The position numbers were made by a program, and so were the translations under genes. 64,000 bases of DNA from assembly GCF_018304825.1 (NCBI RefSeq), contig NZ_CP072648.1, positions 727,501-791,500 of the forward strand, given 5' to 3'. The stretch is from Chloracidobacterium validum (GTDB lineage: Bacteria; Acidobacteriota; Blastocatellia; Chloracidobacteriales; Chloracidobacteriaceae). The notes beneath the pieces were generated by a model, which made no database searches, was not told the DNA's origin, and worked only from the letters and a program-made list of their open reading frames with translations. Of the stretch, positions 16,338 to 25,900 are shown one piece after another (positions within the stretch are counted from its first letter, which is position 1; every line of letters starts with the position of its first letter).

Positions 16338-18567
16338 TCGACCCCCGCTGGCCGACGCCATTGGCAAGGTGTTTTTTGATGAGCAGCTCGGCCAGGTCGG
16401 GCACGACTTCCCAGGCAATTTCGCGGATCACCTGGTCAGAAATTTCGGCAACGACACGCCGCACGATGTCATCCACCACGGCTTGCGGCAAGGTGAAATT
16501 TGACCAATCAGGAGCGCCGGTTGCTAGCTCGGCAGCCGGCGGCATGGTCAGGGTCGGCGCGGTTTCAGTCGGTGTCGGCGCCCGGTCGGTCAGCATCGGC
16601 TGCGCTTCGGCTGGAAGCGCCTGGTCAGTCGGTGTGACCGTCACCGGCAGGCTTTCCATGGCTGGCGAAGCGCCCACGCTTTCAACCACCGTTGGCTCGA
16701 CCCCTATTGGGGCTGAAGCAGGCGCAACGCTCGTCGGTTGAGGCAAAGCCGGTTCATGGATGGTCGCATCCACTCCCGTGGCCATCTCGGTGGCCATCTC
16801 GGCGGGTGGCGCTGATTCCGCTTCACTGACTGGGGCTGCCTCTTCATCGAGCGGCGGCAAAGCAAAGACCGGTGGCAGGCTCGCCTCGGTCGCGGTCAGT
16901 GGCTTGGGCTGAACTGGCGTGTCTAGCGCGGCGCTGGCATCTGCTTCCGGCGCAGCTTCTGGCACGGATGGGGTGGGGGACGCCGCAAAGAGCGTAGCCG
17001 ATGGGATCGGCTCCGGCGTGAAAGGTTGAAAAACAGGCTCCTCGACCGTGGCCGGGGCAGTAGCCGTCACCACTGGCGGCGAGGTAGTGTCTGGGACGGG
17101 TTCGACTTGCTGCTGGTTTCGGATGGCAAGCAACTCGTCTGGGAGCAGGTCCGTACCGCGGACGGGAGGCTCGTCCTCCATCACGACTTCAAAAACCGGC
17201 ATCGTTGCCATCCCCGCTGGTTCGGGCGAAGTCGTGGCCGTTGCCAAGCTGGGCGGCGGTTCATCTGGCTGGCTTTCGACCGAAGGCGCGGGTGGTTCGG
17301 TCGGTGCCGGTGGCGAAACCAGTCCGGTGAGAAAATCAGGCGGCGGAATCGGTTCGTTGAGCAGCGCGCTGGTTTGGGTGGCTTCAAGTGAGGACGTCAC
17401 GGGACTCAGTGACGATGTTTCAGCCTGTGTTTCGAGCGGTGTGGTGACTGGCGGCTCAACTGTCACCGATGGCGACCAGGGTGGTGCGACCTGGACTGGC
17501 GGCGTCACAACCACGTCCGGGGTCTCGATTGGGGCTGGCTCGACCAGCGCACTCACGCTGCTGACCGGGGCGATGTCTTCGGCGGCCGTCGCCGGAGGTG
17601 CTTCAGTCACTACTGGCGGCGGCTCGGCCGGGACAACCTGAGATGACTCAACCTGAGACGACTGGGCGGCCGGCAGCGGCGCGTCATCCAGCTCCAGTGG
17701 TGAGTCCACATCAACCGAGGGCGGCGCAACCGCAGCCCCAAGCAACTCTGGCAACTCAGAAGGAGTAAACCGAGCTGTTTTCGTCCCAAGGTCCGGGGTG
17801 GGCATCTGGGAGAAAGTTGGCCGCGCGATTGGTGACGAGAGGGTTTTGGGCGGTTCTGGGTAACTCAGCACCGGCGGGGCTTGTTCCGGCGGCGGCAGGT
17901 CGAGAATAAAATCCGTGGCTTCTTCGGTTGTCTGGGCTGGCGGCGCGGTATCGAGCGGCAAAAGCGGCTCCAGGTCCGGTAGTCGCCCATCATCCAGCAT
18001 TGAAGGCAGCATTGAGGGCGAAACCTTGATGGTCGGCGGTGGAACTTCCGAACTGGGGTCACCGACCGGGCTGCCAAAGTTAAACTTTGGCAAGCTACTG
18101 CCGAGCGCGGAAGGTTCCTTGGGCGCGACCGGCGGTGAAACAGAGCCTAAAATTTGCGTCTGCGCTATTGGTGTTGGTGGAGCGGCAGCGTTCTTGCCCG
18201 CGCGTTCCAGGGCCGTCTGAATGAGCGAAACAAACTCCTGTTCCCCGATGGGCTTGATGATGTGCCCATCGGCCTTGACACGCTCAGCTTCTTTCTCGTC
18301 ATAAGGCTCGAACTTGCCACTCAGAAGCAAAACGGGAATGTGCTTGAAACCTGGATGCTGCTTGACGTACTTACACACCTCATAGCCGCTGCGCCCCGGC
18401 ATAAAGACGTCGGCCAGAATGAGATCGGGGCACACATTGGGAAGCTTCGAGATCGCCATTTCGCCATTACTGGTCGTGATGATATCGATGTCGTATTTTT
18501 CAAGGTACAGCCCGAACATCTTTTGGATGCTCAAGCTGTCATCTGCCAGCAAAACTTTACGACGCAT
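16330..18567 (-). CDS. Response regulator with a very long Pro-rich linker and conserved C-terminal helix
   Basis: 745 residues. Residues 1-122 are a CheY-like receiver with D9, D10, phospho-acceptor D53 ('LILADVFMPG') and K105 ('IIKPIG'), all intact. Residues about 125-690 are low-complexity, dominated by Pro, Ala, Thr, Ser, Val and Glu, and presumably disordered. The last 50 residues form an amphipathic helix region 'VVDDIVRRVVAEISDQVI' plus 'EIAWEVVPDLAELLIKK', a tail I associate with Acidobacteria and Deltaproteobacteria regulators but cannot name. No DNA-binding output domain is present, so output is probably through protein contact. A 12-base tandem duplication (GTGGCCATCTCG twice, 16779-16802) sits in the linker. 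It is divergent from the HD-domain gene and overlaps argD. Confidence 0.8.
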   Translation of the reverse strand: MRRKVLLADDSLSIQKMFGLYLEKYDIDIITTSNGEMAISKLPNVCPDLILADVFMPGRSGYEVCKYVKQHPGFKHIPVLLLSGKFEPYDEKEAERVKADGHIIKPIGEQEFVSLIQTALERAGKNAAAPPTPIAQTQILGSVSPPVAPKEPSALGSSLPKFNFGSPVGDPSSEVPPPTIKVSPSMLPSMLDDGRLPDLEPLLPLDTAPPAQTTEEATDFILDLPPPEQAPPVLSYPEPPKTLSSPIARPTFSQMPTPDLGTKTARFTPSELPELLGAAVAPPSVDVDSPLELDDAPLPAAQSSQVESSQVVPAEPPPVVTEAPPATAAEDIAPVSSVSALVEPAPIETPDVVVTPPVQVAPPWSPSVTVEPPVTTPLETQAETSSLSPVTSSLEATQTSALLNEPIPPPDFLTGLVSPPAPTEPPAPSVESQPDEPPPSLATATTSPEPAGMATMPVFEVVMEDEPPVRGTDLLPDELLAIRNQQQVEPVPDTTSPPVVTATAPATVEEPVFQPFTPEPIPSATLFAASPTPSVPEAAPEADASAALDTPVQPKPLTATEASLPPVFALPPLDEEAAPVSEAESAPPAEMATEMATGVDATIHEPALPQPTSVAPASAPIGVEPTVVESVGASPAMESLPVTVTPTDQALPAEAQPMLTDRAPTPTETAPTLTMPPAAELATGAPDWSNFTLPQAVVDDIVRRVVAEISDQVIREIAWEVVPDLAELLIKKHLANGVGQRGSNA

Positions 18568-18619
18568 TGGCCGCTCTCTCCCCTTTCACGATGAGGGCTG
18601 AATCAACTTTGAGTACGAA

Positions 18620-20068
18620 GTGGAAAGCGAGCGAAAATTAACACCCTTGTCGAAGCCTGTCAAAACCTTCACCAACCAATTACGGGCTGCTCGTCGTCCG
18701 CCCACGACCGCTGCCAGTCGCGCCGACCGGTCGGGGAAGACCATCCGCGATGCCGTGCATGGCGATATGGTCTTTTCATCTGACGAGATACGGTTGCTCG
18801 ACACCCGCGCCATGCAGCGGTTGCGTGGGGTCAAACAGCTTGGACTCAGCAACTTAGTTTATCCTTCCGCAGTCCACACGCGCTTTGAGCACTCGCTCGG
18901 CGCTTGTCACCTAGCCGGAAAAATCATTGAAAGCCTTGAACAAAAAGGTGTGCATCGCTTCAGCCAGGACGACCGGCGGCACGTCCGGGCAGCCGCTCTG
19001 CTACACGACATTACCCATGTTCCATTCGGCCATACCTTCGAGGACGAGCGGCGCATTGCCCCGCGCCACGATGCCGACCCATCCCGGCTGGAAAACGCTT
19101 TGGCTGATGGGGTTGGCGATGAACTCAAGCGGCAGGGGCTGCTCCCGGCCATCCGCCCCTACCTCACCGGCGGCATATTGGCAACGACTGAAGACCAATT
19201 TCTACGGGATATTTTCGCCGGGACGATTTGCGCCGACCTACTCGACTATCTCCGACGCGACGCTGCTTTCTGCGGGCTGACGATTGATTACGACAACCGA
19301 ATTTTTTCGCTGTTCACGCGCCTGGGCGGACGCCTTGCGCTCGACCTCCAACGCCATGGACTGTTTCGTCACGATGCGCTGTCGGAAGTCGTCCAGGTTT
19401 TGCGGATGCGTTACCTTCTGACGGAGCGCGTGTATTTTCATCACGCCAAAGTCGCGGCCGGCGCGATGTTGTCAAAAGCTTTGGAACTGGCGATTGCCGC
19501 CGGACACTTTCGCTACGCCGATCTCATTCAGTTGCGGGATGATGCCTTTTTGCATGTGTTACAGGAACGGGTTGAGTCCCTGCCAGATGTGCGGCAACTA
19601 TTGACATCACTGGCTACGCGCCAGTTGTATAAGCCAGTTTTTCTGTGCACGCGCGATGGGTTGGACGATGACTACCTGGAGGGCCTCAGGCGACAGTTTC
19701 ATGAAAATGCAGATGGTGCGCGGACTAGGTTAGAGGACGAGCTATGTACTGCGGTTGGCGTCCCCAATGGAAGTATCATTGTGTATTGTCCGTCGCCCGA
19801 TATGGCGCTCAAGGAAGCCAACGTCACCGTTCAGCTATCAGAAAACCATTCGGCTCAACTCGCATCACTCCACCATCCTGAGATTGAGACCCTACTTCTG
19901 CGCCATCGTCAGCTCTGGCGGCTAGTGGTGCTGGCCGGCCCGCACTTTGGGCGACACGACGCCAAAATCCGGCGCGCACTGGCCCACCTTTGCGAGGAAC
20001 GGCTCAACCTTCCAAACCAGATTGCGCGCGCCCGGAGCCTTCAAAAGGCGCTTATCTTTCCGGCCTGA
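18620..20068 (+). CDS. HD-domain phosphohydrolase, SAMHD1/dGTPase-like
   Basis: 482 residues from a GTG; a weak SD leaves the exact start open, and an internal ATG just before 'VFSSDEIRLLD' is possible. The HD metal-binding set is complete: H91 ('TRFEHSLG'), H129-D130 ('LLHDITHVPFGHTFED'), D206 ('ICADLLDYLRRDA'). The opening 'IRDAVHGDM...LLDTRAMQRLRGVKQLG' is typical of the COG1078/SAMHD1 group, whose characterised members hydrolyse dNTPs to nucleosides and triphosphate. The substrate here is inferred, not shown. It lies divergent to the response regulator and converges on hisG with a 10-base gap. Confidence 0.85.
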   Translation: MESERKLTPLSKPVKTFTNQLRAARRPPTTAASRADRSGKTIRDAVHGDMVFSSDEIRLLDTRAMQRLRGVKQLGLSNLVYPSAVHTRFEHSLGACHLAGKIIESLEQKGVHRFSQDDRRHVRAAALLHDITHVPFGHTFEDERRIAPRHDADPSRLENALADGVGDELKRQGLLPAIRPYLTGGILATTEDQFLRDIFAGTICADLLDYLRRDAAFCGLTIDYDNRIFSLFTRLGGRLALDLQRHGLFRHDALSEVVQVLRMRYLLTERVYFHHAKVAAGAMLSKALELAIAAGHFRYADLIQLRDDAFLHVLQERVESLPDVRQLLTSLATRQLYKPVFLCTRDGLDDDYLEGLRRQFHENADGARTRLEDELCTAVGVPNGSIIVYCPSPDMALKEANVTVQLSENHSAQLASLHHPEIETLLLRHRQLWRLVVLAGPHFGRHDAKIRRALAHLCEERLNLPNQIARARSLQKALIFPA

Positions 20069-20078
20069 TGGGGGTGGC

Positions 20079-20723
20079 TCACGGGCCGTCGCCCTGGTCG
20101 TTGGACGGCGCAAGGCGCTTCAATAGCTGTGTGATGCGCGCGCGGTCAAGGTGAAACGCTGCCCGATTGACGATGCACCGGGCGCTGACCGTGGCAATTT
20201 CTTCGAGCATTACCAATCCGTTTTCGGCCAGCGTTTGACCGGTTTCAACAATGTCCACAATACAATCTGCCAGTCCCAATACCGGCGCAAGTTCGACTGA
20301 ACCGGTGAGTGGAATGATCTCGACCGGCGTCGCGCGGGTTTGAAAGTGGCGCTGAGTGACATTTGGATACTTGGTCGCTACCCGCATCTTTGAAAGGCGG
20401 TTGGTTTGTCGCCAGTCCGCGTTGGGATAACCGGCGACCACCAGCCGGCAGACGCCAAAGCCAAGGTCAAGCGGTTCATAGACATCCGGTTCAGTTTCAA
20501 GAAGTACGTCGCGCCCACAGACCCCGGCCTGGGCAACGCCATGCTCAACGTAGATCGGCACATCCCCCGGCTTGACAAGCAAAAAGCGATATTCTCCGGC
20601 TGCATCGGTCAGCACCAGCCGCCGACTCTCAAGCTGCTCTGGGCTGACGACAATGCCAGCTTGGGCCAGGCGGGCAAGCGTTGCGTCCTGGAGGCGGCCC
20701 TTAGCCAACGCCAGCGTGGTCAC
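20079..20723 (-). CDS. hisG: ATP phosphoribosyltransferase, short form (HisGS)
   Basis: 214 residues starting at a GTG that overlaps the stop of the upstream gene (GTGA). It opens 'LALAKGRLQDATL' and carries 'GVAQAGVCGRDVLLE', 'RVATKYPNVTQRHF', and 'GLADCIVDIVETGQTLAENGL', the catalytic and PRPP-binding block. It ends shortly after 'IVNRAAF', so the C-terminal ACT-like regulatory domain of the long form is missing. HisGS catalyses the first step of histidine synthesis and in known cases requires HisZ (a HisRS paralogue) for activity; no hisZ is in the window. Confidence 0.92.
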   Translation of the reverse strand: MTTLALAKGRLQDATLARLAQAGIVVSPEQLESRRLVLTDAAGEYRFLLVKPGDVPIYVEHGVAQAGVCGRDVLLETEPDVYEPLDLGFGVCRLVVAGYPNADWRQTNRLSKMRVATKYPNVTQRHFQTRATPVEIIPLTGSVELAPVLGLADCIVDIVETGQTLAENGLVMLEEIATVSARCIVNRAAFHLDRARITQLLKRLAPSNDQGDGP

Positions 20724-21472
20724 TGTGGGTTGCTCGCTCGCCGCGCGCGCGTCACGTTGGGAGGCGTGGAACGGGCGGCATCAGAAGCGTCGCGCTCCTC
20801 CTGGTCGCGAGGCGCGGCGGTCGCCGGTTTGGCATCGTCACCATTGTTTTTGTTCTTCATCCGGCGGGCAATCTGCGGCGCATATTCCTTGGCGGCGGCG
20901 GCCAGTCCGAGATAGACCGTCTGGAAGGCTTCAAAGGTGATGGCCATTTCCGTCCGCAGCGACCACTTCAGGCCGATATCCTGTTCCTTGTCCACGAAGA
21001 AACTCCCAAAGGCGAGCGCCTCGTTGGCATTGAGCAGGAGCGTCCGTAGGTCGTCGGCATCGCTGGCATCGGCCAGGTTGCCAAAGGCGTAGGAGTACAG
21101 TCCAACCATTTTCTTGCGCGGTGAGTGGATCACCACAATGTCAACCTCTTCGCCGGTGGTCATTCGGTAGCGGCTCACGATGGTGTTTGGGTCTTTGTCG
21201 GCCCGCTCCAGCCGGACGCCTTTGATCTGCCGCAAATACCCGCGCAGCGTCTCATGGAGCGGCTTAGGTCTAGGCGCATTCGGATCGGGCGGCGTTTGAC
21301 CGGTTGTGGCTGGTTTGGCGGTTGCCGGTGGCTTGGCCTGGGTGTTTGCGCCTGGCGTCCCAGCGCTTGGCGCGGATGGTGCTTTGCGACGGGTTGGGGC
21401 AGTCTCCTGGGCTACGACCTCCGCGCCAATGAGCGCGATGCCCAATGCCGCCAGCATCACGTGACGTCTCAT
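20720..21472 (-). CDS. Secreted protein of unknown function, possibly YbjN-like
   Basis: 250 residues with a short signal peptide (about 1-21, ending VVAQE), a Pro/Ala/Thr-rich stretch to about residue 70, and one alpha/beta domain about 70-200 ('RGYLRQIKGVRLERA...EVDIVVIHSPRKKMVGLYSY...LLLNANEALAFGSFFVDKEQDIGLKW'), followed by a charged tail. The domain's pattern of a strand with a G-x-F-x-x-D turn followed by a long helix recalls the YbjN/type III chaperone-like fold, but this is a weak impression. It overlaps hisG by four bases, so the two are co-transcribed, though a functional link with histidine synthesis is not obvious. Confidence 0.6.
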   Translation of the reverse strand: MRRHVMLAALGIALIGAEVVAQETAPTRRKAPSAPSAGTPGANTQAKPPATAKPATTGQTPPDPNAPRPKPLHETLRGYLRQIKGVRLERADKDPNTIVSRYRMTTGEEVDIVVIHSPRKKMVGLYSYAFGNLADASDADDLRTLLLNANEALAFGSFFVDKEQDIGLKWSLRTEMAITFEAFQTVYLGLAAAAKEYAPQIARRMKNKNNGDDAKPATAAPRDQEERDASDAARSTPPNVTRARRASNPQ

Positions 21473-21589
21473 GAGTGCATCCCCGCAGGTTCAAAAGTTG
21501 AAGGCGTTCAACCGGCCAACAACGCTATCATGCCTGAGCCAAGTTGGGCATGACGGACTTCAGGAGAGGCATCAAAGCATAGCTACCTT

Positions 21590-22762
21590 TCAAGCCGCAT
21601 CATAGCGAAACCTTTGTCCACGTCGAATGAAAGGCTTTTCAAAGTATTCCCAAGAAAGCTTGGCCAACCAGATAACGACAACCGCAGCGGCGCTTGTCAC
21701 CAGAATGCGCGGCAGCGTCTCCAAATTGGGCGGGCCACCAAACACGACGGCATGCGCCAGCCCCAGGACTGGAACATGCATGAGGTAGAGTCCGTAGGAA
21801 AATTCGCCCACCCAAACAAACCACGACCACCGAAAGAAGCCCGCCAGCCGTCCACTCTGGCGCGTCAGCACCAACCAGAACAGCATGGTGTAGGCCACGG
21901 CTTGGGCAAAGTAGAACGTCGCCACCTGGGCTGGCGCGTAAAAACTCAACCGCCGACTGTAGAGCAGAAACAGCCACCCGCTGGTGACGGCAAGCATGGT
22001 CCACCACCAAGGTCGTTGCCGCGTCAGCCAGTCCCAAGCCGAGGCGTCCCGGTAGAGGAGCGCCGTGAGCACCCCAAAGCCCAGCGCGTCAAAGCGCAGT
22101 GGCGTGAGAACGTACTGCGCCGTTGCGTTGCCATAGGGCGTCAGCGCTAGCCCAAAACGCAGGATGGGCGCAGCCATGATAAATCCCAGCACGACCCCCC
22201 GCAGCCAGCGCGCCGGAACGTAGCGAATCAGCAGCGGCAACCCCAGGTAAAACTGTTCCTCGACGGCCAGCGACCAAGTCGGCGATAACCAGTACGCGCC
22301 GTATTCGCCGGCATAAGCCATGGCGAAGTTTTGAAGGTAAAGCCAGTAGCTGATAAACCAGCGCCCATCCGTGGCATTCAGGGTGCTGACCGGCCGTTGG
22401 ATGAGCCAGTGGAGCGCCTCCAGCCCACCGGCCCACGCCACCAGCCTGGCGATGAGAAATAAACCGACGACCGCATAGTAAAGCGGAAAAATGCGCAGCA
22501 GGCGTCGCAGGTAAAAGGTTTTGAAGTAGTTGGGTTTTAGGCGAGCATCATACAGGACGCCTGCAATCAGAAACCCTGACAGGATGAAAAATAAATCCAT
22601 GATGCCAATGGTCCAGCCAAGATAGTCGGCGGCATGCTTGAGCGGACTGGGTGGTGACTGGCGCGTGATCAGGTGGACGTAGTGAAAAAGCACCACGACC
22701 AGGGCCCCAAAACCGCGAATGCCATCCAACTCGACGAAGCGTTTCGTTCCTGGGTTAGCCAT
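21590..22762 (-). CDS. Acyltransferase 3 family membrane protein (OafA/YrhL-like)
   Basis: 390 residues with about ten hydrophobic segments. The N-terminus has the family opening 'VELDGIRGFGALVVVLFHYVH' with the catalytic-type His in the first helix, then 'MDLFFILSGFLIAGVLYDAR' and 'YLRRLLRIFPLYY' (R-x-x-R-I-x-P). 'TWSLAVEEQFYLGLPLL' and 'GEFSYGLYLMHVPVLGL' complete the signature. Such enzymes transfer acetyl or other acyl groups to cell-surface sugars. No glycosyltransferases adjoin it, so the acceptor is unknown. It precedes the secreted-protein/hisG pair by 117 bases. Confidence 0.88.
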   Translation of the reverse strand: MANPGTKRFVELDGIRGFGALVVVLFHYVHLITRQSPPSPLKHAADYLGWTIGIMDLFFILSGFLIAGVLYDARLKPNYFKTFYLRRLLRIFPLYYAVVGLFLIARLVAWAGGLEALHWLIQRPVSTLNATDGRWFISYWLYLQNFAMAYAGEYGAYWLSPTWSLAVEEQFYLGLPLLIRYVPARWLRGVVLGFIMAAPILRFGLALTPYGNATAQYVLTPLRFDALGFGVLTALLYRDASAWDWLTRQRPWWWTMLAVTSGWLFLLYSRRLSFYAPAQVATFYFAQAVAYTMLFWLVLTRQSGRLAGFFRWSWFVWVGEFSYGLYLMHVPVLGLAHAVVFGGPPNLETLPRILVTSAAAVVVIWLAKLSWEYFEKPFIRRGQRFRYDAA

Positions 22763-22991
22763 GCCAAAACTGTAACTGTCCTTGTTGATTGTTGATGTCC
22801 ACTGTCCTCAAGCCGAACTAGAAAAATCCAGTCTTTTCAGTAACAAACTGTTTACATGGTGGGCATAACATTTAGCTCACTCTACAAGACATTTGTTCCC
22901 CATGAACGTTTTTTTCCATTGCTTCGCTGCCGCCGTTCGCCACGCTTGTCACGGGGCAGCCAGGCCTCAGGTTCAAGGAGTCAAAGCAAAC

Positions 22992-25900
22992 ATGCAAAGC
23001 TTAAGAATCCATGCGCGTCAGTCCCGCCGGGCACTGGCGCTGGCGACAAGTGTGGCCTTGGCATTGGCCGCGCTCTGGTTGCCGTGGGGGCGGTCAACCC
23101 AGGCTGATACCACGGTCGGGAGTCTCCCAGCCGCGTCGGTCACGACCGCCTCAACCACATCGGTGATGATCCCTTACACTGAAACCTTCGATGGTATCGG
23201 TAGCGGTTTGCCCGCCGGGTGGACGGTGCGCACCGGGGCTACCGCCACCTCACTTGGCACTGCGGTGTCGTTTTCAACATCGGCCATTGACTGGGCGAAT
23301 ACCAGTGGTGCCTTCAAAAATTTTGCTTCCGCCAACAACACCGGTTTCAGCGATACAACCCCAGCCGGAACCCAAAACAGCGCGCCGGACCGGGCGCTGG
23401 GCATTCGCCAGACTGGTGCGTTTGGCGACCCCGGCGCAGCATTTACCTATCAACGCGACACCACCGGCGAAACCATTGATACCATTAGCTTTGACGCGCA
23501 GATGTTGAGTGTCCAACCGCGCAGCACCACCTGGACGCTCCAGTATGGCGTTGGCGCTGCGCCCACGTCATTCGTAACGCTGGCAACCTACAGCGATCCT
23601 GGCGCGTGGGGCAACACCAACATTTCAGTCACCTTGACGCCGACGCAATCGGCCGATGTCAGTAACCAACCGAGCGTGTTTTTCCGGGTTGTGGCCCTGA
23701 CCGCTTCAACTGGCTCTGGCAGTCGCGACAGTTTTGGAATTGACAACTTCACGCTTTCCAACTCGAGCGGTCCGCCGCCGACCTCCCCAATCGTGCCATC
23801 CTGTCCCGGCACGGTTGCGGCATTTCAGGGGACGACCGCCGTGGCCTGTGGATTGAGCGCGACCGACGCCGACAGCATCGTGAACAGCGCGACGGTTTTC
23901 AGCGTGACCCCGCCGACGAGTGGATTCTCGATCATTGGTTTTACCCCGGCCGGCAGTGTCGGCGGCACTGCGACGGCAACCCTCCAGATTGACAACACGG
24001 TTCCAACCGGCACCTACAGCGTGGTGGTTCGCTGGTCCAACGACGATACGCCGACGCCCCAGACGGCCGATTGCACGATCACGGTCAATGTCGTTACCGC
24101 CACATCGGTCACGCCGATCAACCAGATTCAGGGCACGGGCAACACCTCCCCGCTCGTCAGTACGGTACAGACGACTGAAGGCGTCGTTTATGGCCTGCGC
24201 AGCAACGGCTTCTTTATTCAGACGCCGGATGGTTCGTCACTGGATGATGGAAACCCAAACACGTCGGAGGGGATTTTTGTGTTCACGGGCAGCACGCCAC
24301 CGGTGCAGATTGGCAACCTCGTGCGCGTGCGCGGAACGGTAGCCGAGTTTGTCCCAGCGGCCGATCCACAACAACCATCGGTCACCCAGCTTTCAGGCAC
24401 GCTGACGATTGCCCGGCTTGCCTGTAGCGCCCCCTTGCCGGCGCCAACAATGATTACCCCGGCCATTGCAAACACACCTTCGCCACTCGAACCGGCGCTG
24501 CCGCTGCGCTATGAACGGTTTGAAGGCATGCGGGTGTCGGTCGAGCACTTGGCCGTCGTCTCGCCAACCGGTGGTAGTATCAACGAGACGAATGCCACCT
24601 CGACCACCAACGGCGTTTTCTTCGGCGTTGTAGCCGAGGTATGCGGCAGTGATTTCTGTTTTTCGCGTCCGTTCCGCGAACCAGGCATTCGGTTCCCTGA
24701 CGCGGTGCCAGGTGGCGGAGTTACCGGAACCCTTCCGGCCCCGATCAACGTGCCCCGGTGGGATGCCAACCCGGAACTCCTTCGGGTCTTCAGCACAGGA
24801 CAGCCTGGCACAACAGCCCTCAACGTGCCGGCCGGAAATCCGCCGGGTAACTTACCCAAGCCGGCAATTGTGACCAATCTCGTCGGCGCGATGGATTATG
24901 CCTTCCGCACCTTTACCATCCTGCCGGAGTTGGCCAATCCGCCGGTCTTCAGCAACAGCAGCGATCCGGCGGTTGGCGCGGCCGTGCCGCTAGCGGTTCA
25001 GCCGTCCGGCCGGGTAACGATTGTCTCGATGAACCTTCAGCGGTTTTTTGATAACCGGAATGATCCAGGGCGCGGTGAACCGGTTCTGACGACTACGGCC
25101 TACAACAACCGCCTCAACAAGTTTTCGCTTCAGGTGCGGGACATCCTTCGTAACCCGGATGTCATCGGGTTGCAGGAGGTGGAAGCCCCGACAGATAACC
25201 TGTCGGTGGTCATCAACGACATGGCGGCACGGCTCAATACCGACAATGGGAATCCGTCCAATGGCGATCCAAGCCTGCCTTTTTATGTGGGCTACATCTT
25301 CCCGACCAACGACGTGGGCGGTATTGCGGTGGCCTACTTGGTCAACACGAACCGCATCACGGTCAACAGCGTGACCCAGGTGGGTGCCAGTGACACCTAT
25401 GTGCGGCCGGACAGTTCAACGGCGATTCTCAATGACCGCCCACCGATTATTCTGGAAGGGACACTGGGCACCTATGCCTTTACCGTCATCAATCTCCACC
25501 AGCGTTCGTTGAACGGCGTTGCTGATGGGGGCGCGCCGGTCAACGGCTATCCGAATGAGGGCTACCGGGTACGTCACAAGCGTCAGTTGCAGGCGGAGTT
25601 TGTCGCCAATCTCATTCGCCAGCGGCAAATCCTGAACCCCAGTGAGCGCATGGTCGTGATCGGTGATTTCAACGGCTTCCAGTTCAACGATGGTTACACC
25701 GACATCTACAACACGATTCTGGGCAATCCGCCGACGCCGCCAGCCAGCGGCGCGAACGATACCCGCGTTGTGTTGGCTCCGACCGGAGCGTGGAATCCGC
25801 CGACGCCACCGCTGGTCAGTCTCACCGGGACAGCCGCGACGGTTTCTAACTATTCGTTCCTGTTTGACGGTAGCGCCCAGACGCTCGACCAAGTGGCTGT

